DNA from: Kribbella monticola
Lineage (GTDB): Bacteria; Actinomycetota; Actinomycetes; Propionibacteriales; Kribbellaceae
DNA length: 64,000 nucleotides
Direction of reading: 5' to 3'
Assembly: GCF_003261635.1 (NCBI RefSeq)
Contig: NZ_QFXK01000030.1
Coordinates: forward strand, 372,001-436,000
In this document: positions 7,290-15,463 of the stretch, in pieces
Position numbering within the stretch: the first letter of the stretch is position 1
Layout: each line of letters starts with the position of its first letter
Notes under the pieces: generated by a model
Seen by the model: only the letters and a program-made list of their open reading frames with translations
Database searches by the model: none
Told to the model about the DNA's origin: nothing
Program-made: the position numbers and the translations under genes

Positions 7290-8081
7290 ATGCGGCAGTA
7301 TCTCGAGCTTCTCGATCACGTCCTGACCAACGGTGTCGAGAAGGGGGACCGGACGGGGACCGGCACGTTGAGCGTGTTCGGGCACCAGGCGCGGTACGAC
7401 CTGAGCGCCGGATTCCCCGCGGTGACCACGAAGAAGCTGCATCTGCGGTCCGTGGTCGGCGAGCTGATCTGGTTCCTCAGCGGCTCCACCAATGTGAAGT
7501 GGCTGCAGGAGAACGGCATCAGCATCTGGGACGAGTGGGCCGACGCGGACGGCGAGCTGGGGCCGGTCTACGGCTCGCAGTGGCGCTCCTGGCCGACCCC
7601 GGACGGGCGGCACATCGACCAGATCGCGGCCGTCATCACCTCGATCAAGCAGAACCCGGACTCGCGCCGGCACATCGTCAACGCGTGGAACGTCGCCGAC
7701 GTGGACCAGATGGCGCTGCCGCCGTGCCACACGATGTTCCAGTTCTACGTGGCCGACGGGCGGCTGTCCTGTCAGCTCTACCAGCGGTCGGCCGACATCT
7801 TCCTCGGCGTACCGTTCAACATCGCGTCGTACGCGCTGCTCACGCACATGGTCGCCCAGCAGACCGGTCTCGAGGTCGGCGACTTCGTGCACACCCTCGG
7901 CGACGCGCACCTCTACCTGAACCACCTCGACCAGGCGAAGCTGCAACTGACCCGCGAACCACGTCCGCTGCCGACACTGGAGCTGACCAAGCGGGACTCG
8001 ATCGACGCCTACGAGATCGCGGACGTGCAGCTCGTCGGCTACGACCCGCACCCGGGGATCAAGGCGCCCATCGCGGTATGA
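7290..8081 (+). CDS. thyA: thymidylate synthase
   Basis: 263 residues, the usual ThyA length. It converts dUMP to dTMP with methylene-tetrahydrofolate as carbon donor and reductant. Visible signatures are GDRTGTGTLSVFGHQ at the phosphate-binding N-terminus, the catalytic cysteine C146 in LPPCHTMFQFYV, and YQRSADIFLGVPFNIASYALL. It is coupled by ATGA to folA, which recycles the dihydrofolate produced by ThyA. Confidence 0.98.
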   Translation: MRQYLELLDHVLTNGVEKGDRTGTGTLSVFGHQARYDLSAGFPAVTTKKLHLRSVVGELIWFLSGSTNVKWLQENGISIWDEWADADGELGPVYGSQWRSWPTPDGRHIDQIAAVITSIKQNPDSRRHIVNAWNVADVDQMALPPCHTMFQFYVADGRLSCQLYQRSADIFLGVPFNIASYALLTHMVAQQTGLEVGDFVHTLGDAHLYLNHLDQAKLQLTREPRPLPTLELTKRDSIDAYEIADVQLVGYDPHPGIKAPIAV

Positions 8082-8533
8082 CGATCATCCTGATCGCCGC
8101 GGTCGGCGCGAACGGCGTGATCGGCCGCGACAACGACCTGCCCTGGCGGATCCGCGAAGACCTGCTGCACTTCAAGCAGCTCACGCTCGGCCACACCCTG
8201 GTGATGGGCCGCAAGACCTACGACTCGATCGGCCGCCCGCTGCCAGGCCGCCGTACGGTCGTCGTCACCCGGCAGCCTGATTGGTCGGCCGACGGCGTCG
8301 AGGTGGTGCACGACGTCGAGACCGCGCTCAAGCACGACGGCGACGTCTACGTCGCCGGCGGCGGCGAGATCTACCGCCAGGCCCTCCCGTACGCCGACCG
8401 CCTCGAACTCACCGAGGTAGCCCAGTCCCCCACCGGCGACGTCACCTTCCCGGCCTTCCACCCGGCCGACTGGACGGAGACCGCCCGCACCCCCCACGAC
8501 GGCTTCACCTTCGTCACCTACGACAGGGCCTGA
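8078..8533 (+). CDS. folA: dihydrofolate reductase
   Basis: 151 residues. It has the canonical N-terminus (IAAVGANGVIGRDNDLPWRI, with Trp and the substrate Asp/Glu region at REDLLHFK), VMGRKTYDSIGRPLPGR for NADPH binding, and VYVAGGGEIYRQAL. The start ATG overlaps the thyA stop codon, giving a classic thyA-folA operon for thymidylate synthesis and tetrahydrofolate regeneration. An internal frame of thyA continues into it but is not used. Confidence 0.97.
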   Translation: MTIILIAAVGANGVIGRDNDLPWRIREDLLHFKQLTLGHTLVMGRKTYDSIGRPLPGRRTVVVTRQPDWSADGVEVVHDVETALKHDGDVYVAGGGEIYRQALPYADRLELTEVAQSPTGDVTFPAFHPADWTETARTPHDGFTFVTYDRA

Positions 8534-8653
8534 TAACGGTCACAGGACGTTAGTGCCCTGAGGACCGGGAACCGCGTAGATTGTGTGCGCGTCACGGGTG
8601 TGACAGGGGATGCGGGCGCCGGCTCGCGAGTAGGCCACCGGAGGGGAACGACG

Positions 8654-9913
8654 ATGACCGAAGCTGACAACACGCAGGGCGCCGCGGCAGCACAGGCTGC
8701 ACCCGTGCAGGCGCCACTGCAGCCGCCGACGGCTACCGCACCTGGACTGATACTGACCGCGCCCGCGCCGACACAGCCGGTCGCCGCGACCGCTGCGCCG
8801 AGTCTGGCGCCCGCGGTCGACCCGGCCGCGTTGCCGGGTCTCGACTCGAAGGTCGACTCGTTCCTGACCTCGCTGATGTCGGCCGAGCCGCGTTCGCCCG
8901 AGTTCGCACAGAAGGCCGGTGACGTCCGCAGCATGGGCGACGTCGACATCCGGCACGCCGCCGAGAGCTCGAACCGGCTGCTGCAGTCGCCGGTGAAGGC
9001 GCTGACCAGCGGTGGACTGTCCGAAGGGTCGACGGTCGGCAAGACGCTGCTCGAACTCCGCCGTACGGTCGAGAACCTGGACCCGAAGGAAGCCACCGGC
9101 GCGAAGAAGCTGCTCGGGATGATCCCGTTCGGCGACAAGATCGAGGACTACTTCCGCAAGTACCAGAGCGCGCAGAGCCACCTCGAAGGCATTCTGCACT
9201 CGTTGCGCGACGGCCAGGACGAGCTCGGCAAGGACAACGCCGCACTCAACCTGGAGAAGCAGCAGCTCTGGGACGCGATGGGGCGGCTGAACCAGTACGT
9301 GTACGTCGCCGAGCGGCTGGACGCCCGGCTGTCCGCGACGATCGCGGAGCTGGAGGCGACCGACCCGGAGAAGGCCCGCGCGCTGCGCGACGACGTCCTC
9401 TTCTACGTCCGGCAGAAGCACCAGGACCTGCTCACCCAGCTGGCCGTCTCGATCCAGAACTACCTGGCCATCGACATCGTGATCAAGAACAACATCGAGC
9501 TGATCAAGGGCGTCGACCGCGCCTCCACCACCACGGTCTCCGCACTCCGTACGGCGGTCATCGTGGCCCAGGCGCTCGGCAACCAGAAGCTGGTGCTCGA
9601 CCAGATCACCGCGCTGAACACGACCACCAGCGGCATGATCGAGCGGACCTCGCAGATGCTGCGGGACAACTCGGTCGCGATCCAGCAGCAGGCCGCGTCG
9701 GCGACGATCGGGCTGCCCCAGCTGCAGGCGGCGTTCGCGAACATCTACGCCACGATGGACGCGATCGACACCTTCAAGGTCGAGGCGCTGGACAACATGG
9801 CCGCCACCATCGGCACGTTGGAGAACGAGGTGACCAAGTCCCGCAGCTACCTGGACCGGGTCGCCCAGCAGGACCAGCGGGTCGTCGCCGGCACCCTCGA
9901 CCTCGGTCGCTGA
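8654..9913 (+). CDS. TelA-family (toxic anion resistance) protein
   Basis: 419 residues. I chose the ATG at 8654 because GGAGGGG lies eight bases upstream; an upstream in-frame GTG has no ribosome site. An N-terminal Ala/Pro-rich low-complexity segment (about 1-55) is followed by an all-helical region with the TelA pattern: YFRKYQSAQSHLEGILHSL, ALRDDVLFYVRQKHQDLLTQLAVSIQNYLA and the C-terminal NTTTSGMIERTSQML. TelA proteins are linked genetically to tellurite and other toxic anion tolerance and occur in Ter stress-response loci; the biochemistry is unknown. It is the first gene of the ten-gene operon that ends at 20911. Confidence 0.88.
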   Translation: MTEADNTQGAAAAQAAPVQAPLQPPTATAPGLILTAPAPTQPVAATAAPSLAPAVDPAALPGLDSKVDSFLTSLMSAEPRSPEFAQKAGDVRSMGDVDIRHAAESSNRLLQSPVKALTSGGLSEGSTVGKTLLELRRTVENLDPKEATGAKKLLGMIPFGDKIEDYFRKYQSAQSHLEGILHSLRDGQDELGKDNAALNLEKQQLWDAMGRLNQYVYVAERLDARLSATIAELEATDPEKARALRDDVLFYVRQKHQDLLTQLAVSIQNYLAIDIVIKNNIELIKGVDRASTTTVSALRTAVIVAQALGNQKLVLDQITALNTTTSGMIERTSQMLRDNSVAIQQQAASATIGLPQLQAAFANIYATMDAIDTFKVEALDNMAATIGTLENEVTKSRSYLDRVAQQDQRVVAGTLDLGR

Positions 9914-9947
9914 GAGCCTGAGACCGTGAAGCGGGGGACGGTACTGC

Positions 9948-10532
9948 ATGGCATTGGGTGACTTCTTCGCGCGGCTGACCGGCCGCAAGGCGGAGCCCGA
10001 GCCTGCCCCGATCCCGCGCGCACCGACCAACGACGATCTGCTCGCGGCGCTGGTCCGGGTGGAGCAACTCGTTGCCGACGGCGCCGTTCCGGCCGTGGTC
10101 GCCTCCCGGGTCGGCCGCGTCGTGCGGATCGTCCGGGAGACCATCCCGCGACTGGGCAACCTCGGCGGCAGCGTCCAGGCGTACAACGTGATGGCGACCG
10201 CGACGGACTATTTGCCGGAGGCAATCGGTGGGTACCTGCGACTCCCCCGGCAGTGGGCGGACAGCCGGCCGGTGGACCGCGGTAAGACCTCGCTGATGAT
10301 CCTGATCGACCAGTTGGACCTCCTGGGCGCGACGATGGACAAGGTGTTCGACGCGGTCAACCGGGCCGACGCGGCGGCGCTGATCGCCCACGGCCGGTTC
10401 CTGCAGGAGAAGTTCGGCACCGGTTCGACCGGCGGGAGTCTTGCCCTCGGCGACACTCCGTCGACACCGGCGCCGGATCTGCCACCCGGTTCAGGACCAC
10501 TGCAACCACCACCAGGACGAGGAGGGGCATGA
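9948..10532 (+). CDS. conserved TelA-partner protein (XpaC-like position)
   Basis: 194 residues, starting 34 bases after the TelA gene and overlapping the AAA gene by ATGA. Residues 25-165 are helical and amphipathic (LLAALVRVEQLV, TDYLPEAIGGYLRLP, SLMILIDQLDLLGATMDKVFDAV); the tail is Pro/Gly-rich and disordered. In many bacteria telA has an XpaC-family partner; this protein holds that position and has a similar all-helical character, but I cannot confirm homology by eye. Confidence 0.7.
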   Translation: MALGDFFARLTGRKAEPEPAPIPRAPTNDDLLAALVRVEQLVADGAVPAVVASRVGRVVRIVRETIPRLGNLGGSVQAYNVMATATDYLPEAIGGYLRLPRQWADSRPVDRGKTSLMILIDQLDLLGATMDKVFDAVNRADAAALIAHGRFLQEKFGTGSTGGSLALGDTPSTPAPDLPPGSGPLQPPPGRGGA

Positions 10533-12010
10533 CCAGCGTGGGGGGTACTTCGCTGCAGGAAGCGCTGTCGGCCCTGCTGACCGTCGCAGCTCGTGCTGGG
10601 GTGCAGGAGGAGTCGGCAAGAGCGGAAGGGCTGTCACTCGCCGCTGCACTCGCCGAGTCCGCACCCGGAGCCGCTGCCGATTGGGCCGCCGTGACACCCG
10701 GGAGCGACACGCAGGACTTCTTCGACGCCGCAGTACGTGGCCGGAGATGGCGTGGCGCGCCGACCGCAGTACTGACTGATCTGATCGCACAGGGTTCAGC
10801 AGAGAAGATCCCGTACGCCGAAGCGCTCGCCGAGCTCGCCTCTGCTGCTTGCAGCCTTGGCGAACCGACCATGCGCGTCATCGGCAACGCGTCGGTCGCA
10901 GCTGCCGCGCAACTCCAGGCAGCAGGTGCCCGGCAGCTCCAGGTGGGCAGCAGCCCCACTGCTAGCACAGGGCCGAGCGCGCCTGCCGCCGCAGTACAGG
11001 TTGAAGCGAAGACCGAAGCGGCACCGGCGGAGCCGGAGCGCACTGTCGAGGAGCTGCTTGCCGAGCTGGACGAGCTGACTGGTCTGGCGAGCGTCAAGCG
11101 CGAGGTGCACCGGCAGGTCGCCGTACTGCGAGTCGAGAAGCTCCGTGCCGAAGCGGGGCTCAAGAGCCCGACCATCACCCGGCACCTGGTGTTCGTGGGG
11201 AATCCCGGCACCGGCAAGACCACCGTCGCGCGGCTGGTCAGTGGGATCTACAAGGCGCTCGGCCTGCTCTCCAAGGGCCAGCTCGTCGAGGTGGACCGCT
11301 CCGAGCTGGTGGCCGGCTATTTGGGGCAGACGGCAACGAAGACCGCCGAGGTGGTCGCCTCTGCCGCTGGTGGGGTGCTGTTCATCGACGAGGCGTACAG
11401 CCTGACCGCTGGTGAGCTGGGAGCCGACCAGTACGGCAGGGAGGCCGTGGACACGCTGGTGAAGGAGATGGAGGACCGGCGCGACGACCTGGTCGTCATC
11501 GTCGCCGGGTATCCCGAGCCGATGGAGGACTTCATCGCCGCGAACCCCGGACTGGCCAGCCGGTTCCGGACCACGATCGCGTTCGAGGACTACACGGACG
11601 AGGAACTGACCGACATCCTGACCGGGCTGGCCGAGGGCGCCGACTACGAGCTGACGCCGAACGCGCTGGACCAGTTCAAGGTGATCCTGGCCTCGACGCC
11701 ACGGAACCGCTCGTTCGGCAACGGCCGGTTCGCGCGCAACATGCTGGAGGCGGCGATCGGCCGCCATGCCTGGCGACTTCGCGACGTGACGGCACCCAGT
11801 ACCGACCAGCTGCGTCAGATCCTCCCTGAGGACCTGACCGACGAAGCCCTGACCGACGAAGCCCTGACCGACGAAGCCCCCGCCGAAGCAGCCCAGGCAG
11901 CCGACGTCGCCGAGCCGGTCGAGCTGGTCGGGCCCGCTGAAGCAGCTGTATCCACTGAACCAGTCGACCCCGAGCAGTCGGTCGAGGCCGAGCAAGAGGA
12001 GCAGGCGTGA
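10529..12010 (+). CDS. CbxX/CfqX (SpoVK/EccA)-type AAA+ ATPase
   Basis: 493 residues. The N-terminal 165 residues are an Ala-rich helical domain. Residues 170-430 are a CbxX/CfqX AAA+ module with LDELTGLASVKREV, Walker A GNPGTGKTT, the pore-like region YLGQTA, Walker B GVLFIDEAYSL, sensor/arginine-finger region NPGLASRFRTTI and sensor 2 GNGRFARNMLE. The closest known relatives are EccA of type VII secretion and red-type RuBisCO activases, which remodel protein partners by threading. No ESX genes are present, so the client is probably a neighbour in this operon. An acidic tail contains three exact LTDEA repeats. Confidence 0.9.
   Translation: MTSVGGTSLQEALSALLTVAARAGVQEESARAEGLSLAAALAESAPGAAADWAAVTPGSDTQDFFDAAVRGRRWRGAPTAVLTDLIAQGSAEKIPYAEALAELASAACSLGEPTMRVIGNASVAAAAQLQAAGARQLQVGSSPTASTGPSAPAAAVQVEAKTEAAPAEPERTVEELLAELDELTGLASVKREVHRQVAVLRVEKLRAEAGLKSPTITRHLVFVGNPGTGKTTVARLVSGIYKALGLLSKGQLVEVDRSELVAGYLGQTATKTAEVVASAAGGVLFIDEAYSLTAGELGADQYGREAVDTLVKEMEDRRDDLVVIVAGYPEPMEDFIAANPGLASRFRTTIAFEDYTDEELTDILTGLAEGADYELTPNALDQFKVILASTPRNRSFGNGRFARNMLEAAIGRHAWRLRDVTAPSTDQLRQILPEDLTDEALTDEALTDEAPAEAAQAADVAEPVELVGPAEAAVSTEPVDPEQSVEAEQEEQA
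11834..11878 (+). repeat. three tandem 15-bp repeats in the AAA ATPase gene tail
   Basis: CTGACCGACGAAGCC occurs three times without a break, encoding LTDEA three times in the acidic C-terminal tail. Such an exact repeat can expand or contract in frame by slippage. Confidence 0.85.
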
Positions 12011-13338
12011 CCCAAACCACCAGCGCGCCCCCAGTCATCTGGTCGCCGCCGCCTCCACCGTCCGTGGCCACCGCCCCGGCCGGTACGCCGCGGCGCTCGC
12101 GCCCCAGCGGCGCGATCCAGGCCTGGTTCGCCGGTACGCCGGGCCGGATGCGGCTCGTCCTCATCCTCTCGGCCGCGATGGCCGTCCTCTTCGGCCTCGC
12201 CGCCGCGCAAGGGTTCCGGGAGTCCGACGGCGCCCTGAAGCGCGCGGAGGCGAACACTGCCCAACTGGTCCGGATCCAAGGGATCCACACCAACCTGGTC
12301 AGCGCGAACGCCGACGCCACCAACGCCTTCCTGGTCGGCGGCCTCGAGCCGCCCGCCCAGCGACAGCACTTCGTCGACTCGATGGCGCAGGCCTCCAAGC
12401 TGATCACCGAGGCAGCCACCGCACAGCCGGCCGACCAGGCCGCACTCGGCCAGCTGAACACCACGCTCCTGACCTACCAGGGCCTGGTCGAGCAGGCCCG
12501 CGCGAACAACCGGCAGGGCCTGCCGATCGGTTCGCAGTACCTCAAGGACGCCAGCGCCTCCCTACAAGAGGACTCACTGCCGCTGCTCGACGCACTGGTC
12601 AAGGCGAACGAGTCCCGGGTCGGTACCGAGTTCGACGGCATCGGCAACGGCAGCTACTGGCTGATCATCGGCGGCTTGGTCACGCTGCTGGTGCTCGCCT
12701 ACGCCCTGTGGTGGTTGGCGAAGCGGACGCACCGCTACCTGAACCTGCCGATCGCCGCCGCAGCCGCACTCGTGCTGCTGACCATGGTCGTCGGCGGTGC
12801 CGCGCTGTCGAGCGCGGGCAGCAAGGCGAAGGACACCAGAGGGCATGCGTACGCCGACACGCTGGCGCTGTCGCGAGCCCGGATCGCGGCGTACGACGCC
12901 AAGTCCAACGAGAGCCTCACCCTGATCGCCCGCGGTTCGGGCGAAGCCTTCCAGACCGCCTGGACCAAGTCCGCGGCCGAGGTCGACAAGCAGCTCGCGA
13001 TCGTCGCTGCGACCAGCCCCGCGGTGCAGACGCCCTGGACCCAGTACAAGGCCATCCACGCGACGATCCGCGATCTGGACGCCAAACAGGGCAAGTGGGG
13101 CGACGCGGTGGCCAGGTCGGTCGGCACGAACACCGGCACCGATGCGGGCACGATCTTCGGCGACTTCGACGAGGCGTCGGCGGCCAGCCTGGGCGCGACC
13201 AGCACGAAGGTCAGCACCGAACTGTCCGACGCCCGCCACGGACTGCCGCCGATCGGCTGGCTGGGCCTGCCGATCGGGATCGTCGCCGCTCTGCTGGTGG
13301 CCTGGGGCATGTCGCAGCGACTGGGGGAATACCGATGA
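12007..13338 (+). CDS. glnX: GlnX-like four-TM membrane sensor protein
   Basis: 443 residues. After a Pro-rich cytoplasmic N-terminus come TM1 (about 56-72), an extracytoplasmic helical domain of about 145 residues, TM2 and TM3 (about 217-236 and 248-268), a second extracytoplasmic helical domain, and TM4 (about 415-435). The two outer domains look like duplicated four-helix-bundle ligand sensors. In mycobacteria and corynebacteria a membrane protein of this layout, GlnX, lies next to glnH and pknG and passes the amino-acid signal from GlnH to PknG. Here glnH overlaps it by ATGA and pknG is three genes on, which supports the assignment. Confidence 0.82.
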   Translation: MTQTTSAPPVIWSPPPPPSVATAPAGTPRRSRPSGAIQAWFAGTPGRMRLVLILSAAMAVLFGLAAAQGFRESDGALKRAEANTAQLVRIQGIHTNLVSANADATNAFLVGGLEPPAQRQHFVDSMAQASKLITEAATAQPADQAALGQLNTTLLTYQGLVEQARANNRQGLPIGSQYLKDASASLQEDSLPLLDALVKANESRVGTEFDGIGNGSYWLIIGGLVTLLVLAYALWWLAKRTHRYLNLPIAAAAALVLLTMVVGGAALSSAGSKAKDTRGHAYADTLALSRARIAAYDAKSNESLTLIARGSGEAFQTAWTKSAAEVDKQLAIVAATSPAVQTPWTQYKAIHATIRDLDAKQGKWGDAVARSVGTNTGTDAGTIFGDFDEASAASLGATSTKVSTELSDARHGLPPIGWLGLPIGIVAALLVAWGMSQRLGEYR

Positions 13339-14300
13339 AGAAGCAGCTGATCGCGGCCGGTGCGGCCGCTGCCCTGTTCGCCCTGACGGCCTGCGGCTCC
13401 AGCAACTACGAGGCGACGCCGGTGCCGACCAAGCCGGTTCCGGTCGAAACGCCTCCGGCGCCGGGCACGCTGCCGCTGAAGTGCGACAACGCGTTGGCCT
13501 CCTACGCTCCCGATGGTCCGCTGCCCGCGCCGGGCCAGTTCCCCGCCGGCTCGTACATGGCGCAGATCAAGCAGCGCGGCCGGCTGATCGCCGGTGTCTC
13601 GGCCGACAGCCTGCACCTCGGCTCCCGCAACCCGATCAGCGGAGACATCGAGGGCTTCGACATCGACATGGTCAAGGCCGTCGCCCAGGCCCTCGGCGTC
13701 GAGCTCGAACTCCGGGTCATCTCCAGTCCCCAGCGGCTGCCCGTCCTGATCGACGGTTCGGTCGACATCGTGGCCCGCAACATGACGATCAACTGCGATC
13801 GCTGGAGCCAGATCGCCTTCTCCGCGGAGTACTACCGCTCCGGCCAGAAGTCGCTGGTGCCGTTGAGCTCGAATGCCAAGAGCCTCAACGACCTGCCCCC
13901 GGGCACGGCGATCTGTACCCCGACCGGCTCGACCAGTTACACGAACCTGCGCAAGAACTTCCGGCTCCTCAAGGCGGTCACCGCCGACACGGACGGCGGC
14001 TGCCTGGTGCTCTTCCAGCAGGGCAAGGTCTTCGGCATCAGCGGCGACGACACCGTGCTCGCCGGTGACGCCGCGCAGGACCCGTATGCCCGGGTGATCA
14101 AGGGCGAGCGGTTCAGTGACGAGCCGTACGGCCTCGGGATGTCCAAGAAGCACCCGGAGTTCGTCCAGTTCGTCAACGGCGTGCTCGAGCAGATCAAAGC
14201 CGACGGTCGCTGGAAGGCGTCGTACAACAAGTGGTTCGCGGCCGACCTCGGCCCCGCGCCCGCCCCGCCGAAGCCCGTCTACGGACGAGTCCCCGAATGA
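13335..14300 (+). CDS. glnH: GlnH-like solute-binding lipoprotein (glutamate/aspartate sensor)
   Basis: 321 residues with a signal peptide and lipobox (LTAC, Cys at about 19), then a Pro-rich linker and a type II periplasmic-binding fold of the amino-acid family: GRLIAGVSADSLHLGSRNP, IEGFDIDMVKAVAQALG, DGSVDIVARNMTIN and the C-terminal DEPYGLGMSKKHPEFVQFVNGVL. No transporter genes are adjacent. In actinobacteria GlnH proteins of this context report extracellular Asp/Glu/Gln to GlnX and PknG rather than feeding an importer. The start overlaps the glnX stop. Confidence 0.9.
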   Translation: MKKQLIAAGAAAALFALTACGSSNYEATPVPTKPVPVETPPAPGTLPLKCDNALASYAPDGPLPAPGQFPAGSYMAQIKQRGRLIAGVSADSLHLGSRNPISGDIEGFDIDMVKAVAQALGVELELRVISSPQRLPVLIDGSVDIVARNMTINCDRWSQIAFSAEYYRSGQKSLVPLSSNAKSLNDLPPGTAICTPTGSTSYTNLRKNFRLLKAVTADTDGGCLVLFQQGKVFGISGDDTVLAGDAAQDPYARVIKGERFSDEPYGLGMSKKHPEFVQFVNGVLEQIKADGRWKASYNKWFAADLGPAPAPPKPVYGRVPE

Positions 14301-15463
14301 CAGTTCGTACTCCGACAGCAGTCGCGCCTCCGCCGCCAGGGCGGATCGGCAGCAGCATCCCCGCGAAGGATCTGCTGACGTTCCTCGATGCCCTGGGGAC
14401 GTGGCGGGACCGCCGGCGGGCCGAACTGGACGAGCTCGACCAGGCCGCCCTGCAGGCCGAGGACGCCGACGCGCTCAGCGCCGACGTGGTGCTCGCGATG
14501 GCGGTCTGGAAGGCGGTGTCGGACCGGTACGAACTCATCCTGGTCACCTGGGACTCCGGCCGGGTCGGCGCGACCGAGACCGAGCGGATCTCCACGCTGA
14601 TCTGGGGTGGCCTGGACACCGGCGGCGCGAGCGGCTCGCTCGCGGTTTCGTTGCCTGAGGCGTGTACTTTGTCGGACGCGCTGGCCGCTACCCTGCGGGC
14701 CCGGTTGGCGCTGGAGCCGGGCGACGCGGATCTCGCCGCCCGGTTGCGGCAGCTTCGCGCGCAGGTGGAGCGGATCAGCGACCTGGTGAAGAACGAGCCG
14801 GCGATCAGCCGGAACGAGGCGATCGCGACCCATCACGACCTGGACCGCCGGGTCACCGACCTGACCGAGCGGGCCAAGCGTGGTGCCGATGTCGGCGGCC
14901 TGATCGGCTCGCTCGAGATGGATGCCGCCCGCACCGAACGGGACCTGATCGTCGGTGGCGCCACCCGCCGAGAGCGCGCTGCCGACGTGGCCCGCGCCCG
15001 CGCAGTACGGACCGAACTGGAGGCGCAGGGCGTCGCAGTACGGGCTCTGGCTGATCGGTGCGTCGCTGCGGTCACCCCCGCGCCGCGCCTCGGCGTACCG
15101 GATGTCACTGCGCTCGGGCCGGTGCCGAATACGCCTGCTGAGCTGGAGAAGTACCTGACCCGGCTGGACGCAGTACGACGTGCGCTCGGGCAGGCGCAGT
15201 CGGCGTATGGGGCCGCGCTGGAACGCCGCGACGAGCTGGCTGCGCGGCTGGACGCGTACAGCGTGAAGGCGGGCAGCGTCGCCCGGACCAGCGGAACCAC
15301 CGAGGACCTTGCCGAGCTCTACCGGCGCGGCCACGACGTGATCGACACCGAACCAGTGGACCTCATCCGGCTCGGCGCGCTCGTCGCGGCCTACCAGACC
15401 TATCTGGACACCAGTCTTGCCGCCGACCCGCACTCCGGTCGCGCCACAGGAGGGACGACATGA
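14297..15463 (+). CDS. conserved helical protein between glnH and pknG
   Basis: 388 residues, no signal peptide and no membrane segment. It is rich in Ala, Leu, Arg and Glu with long predicted coiled-coil stretches (about residues 150-350). I do not recognise a family. Stop/start overlaps on both sides (ATGA with glnH, ATGA with pknG) make it an integral member of the signalling operon, so a cytoplasmic scaffold linking the membrane sensor to the kinase is a reasonable guess, not shown. Confidence 0.8.
   Translation: MTVRTPTAVAPPPPGRIGSSIPAKDLLTFLDALGTWRDRRRAELDELDQAALQAEDADALSADVVLAMAVWKAVSDRYELILVTWDSGRVGATETERISTLIWGGLDTGGASGSLAVSLPEACTLSDALAATLRARLALEPGDADLAARLRQLRAQVERISDLVKNEPAISRNEAIATHHDLDRRVTDLTERAKRGADVGGLIGSLEMDAARTERDLIVGGATRRERAADVARARAVRTELEAQGVAVRALADRCVAAVTPAPRLGVPDVTALGPVPNTPAELEKYLTRLDAVRRALGQAQSAYGAALERRDELAARLDAYSVKAGSVARTSGTTEDLAELYRRGHDVIDTEPVDLIRLGALVAAYQTYLDTSLAADPHSGRATGGTT

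Noticed and set aside
8534..8653. TAGATT as a -10 box for the ten-gene operon
   Set aside because: No acceptable -35 sequence at 16-18 bases; the promoter of the operon is not resolved.
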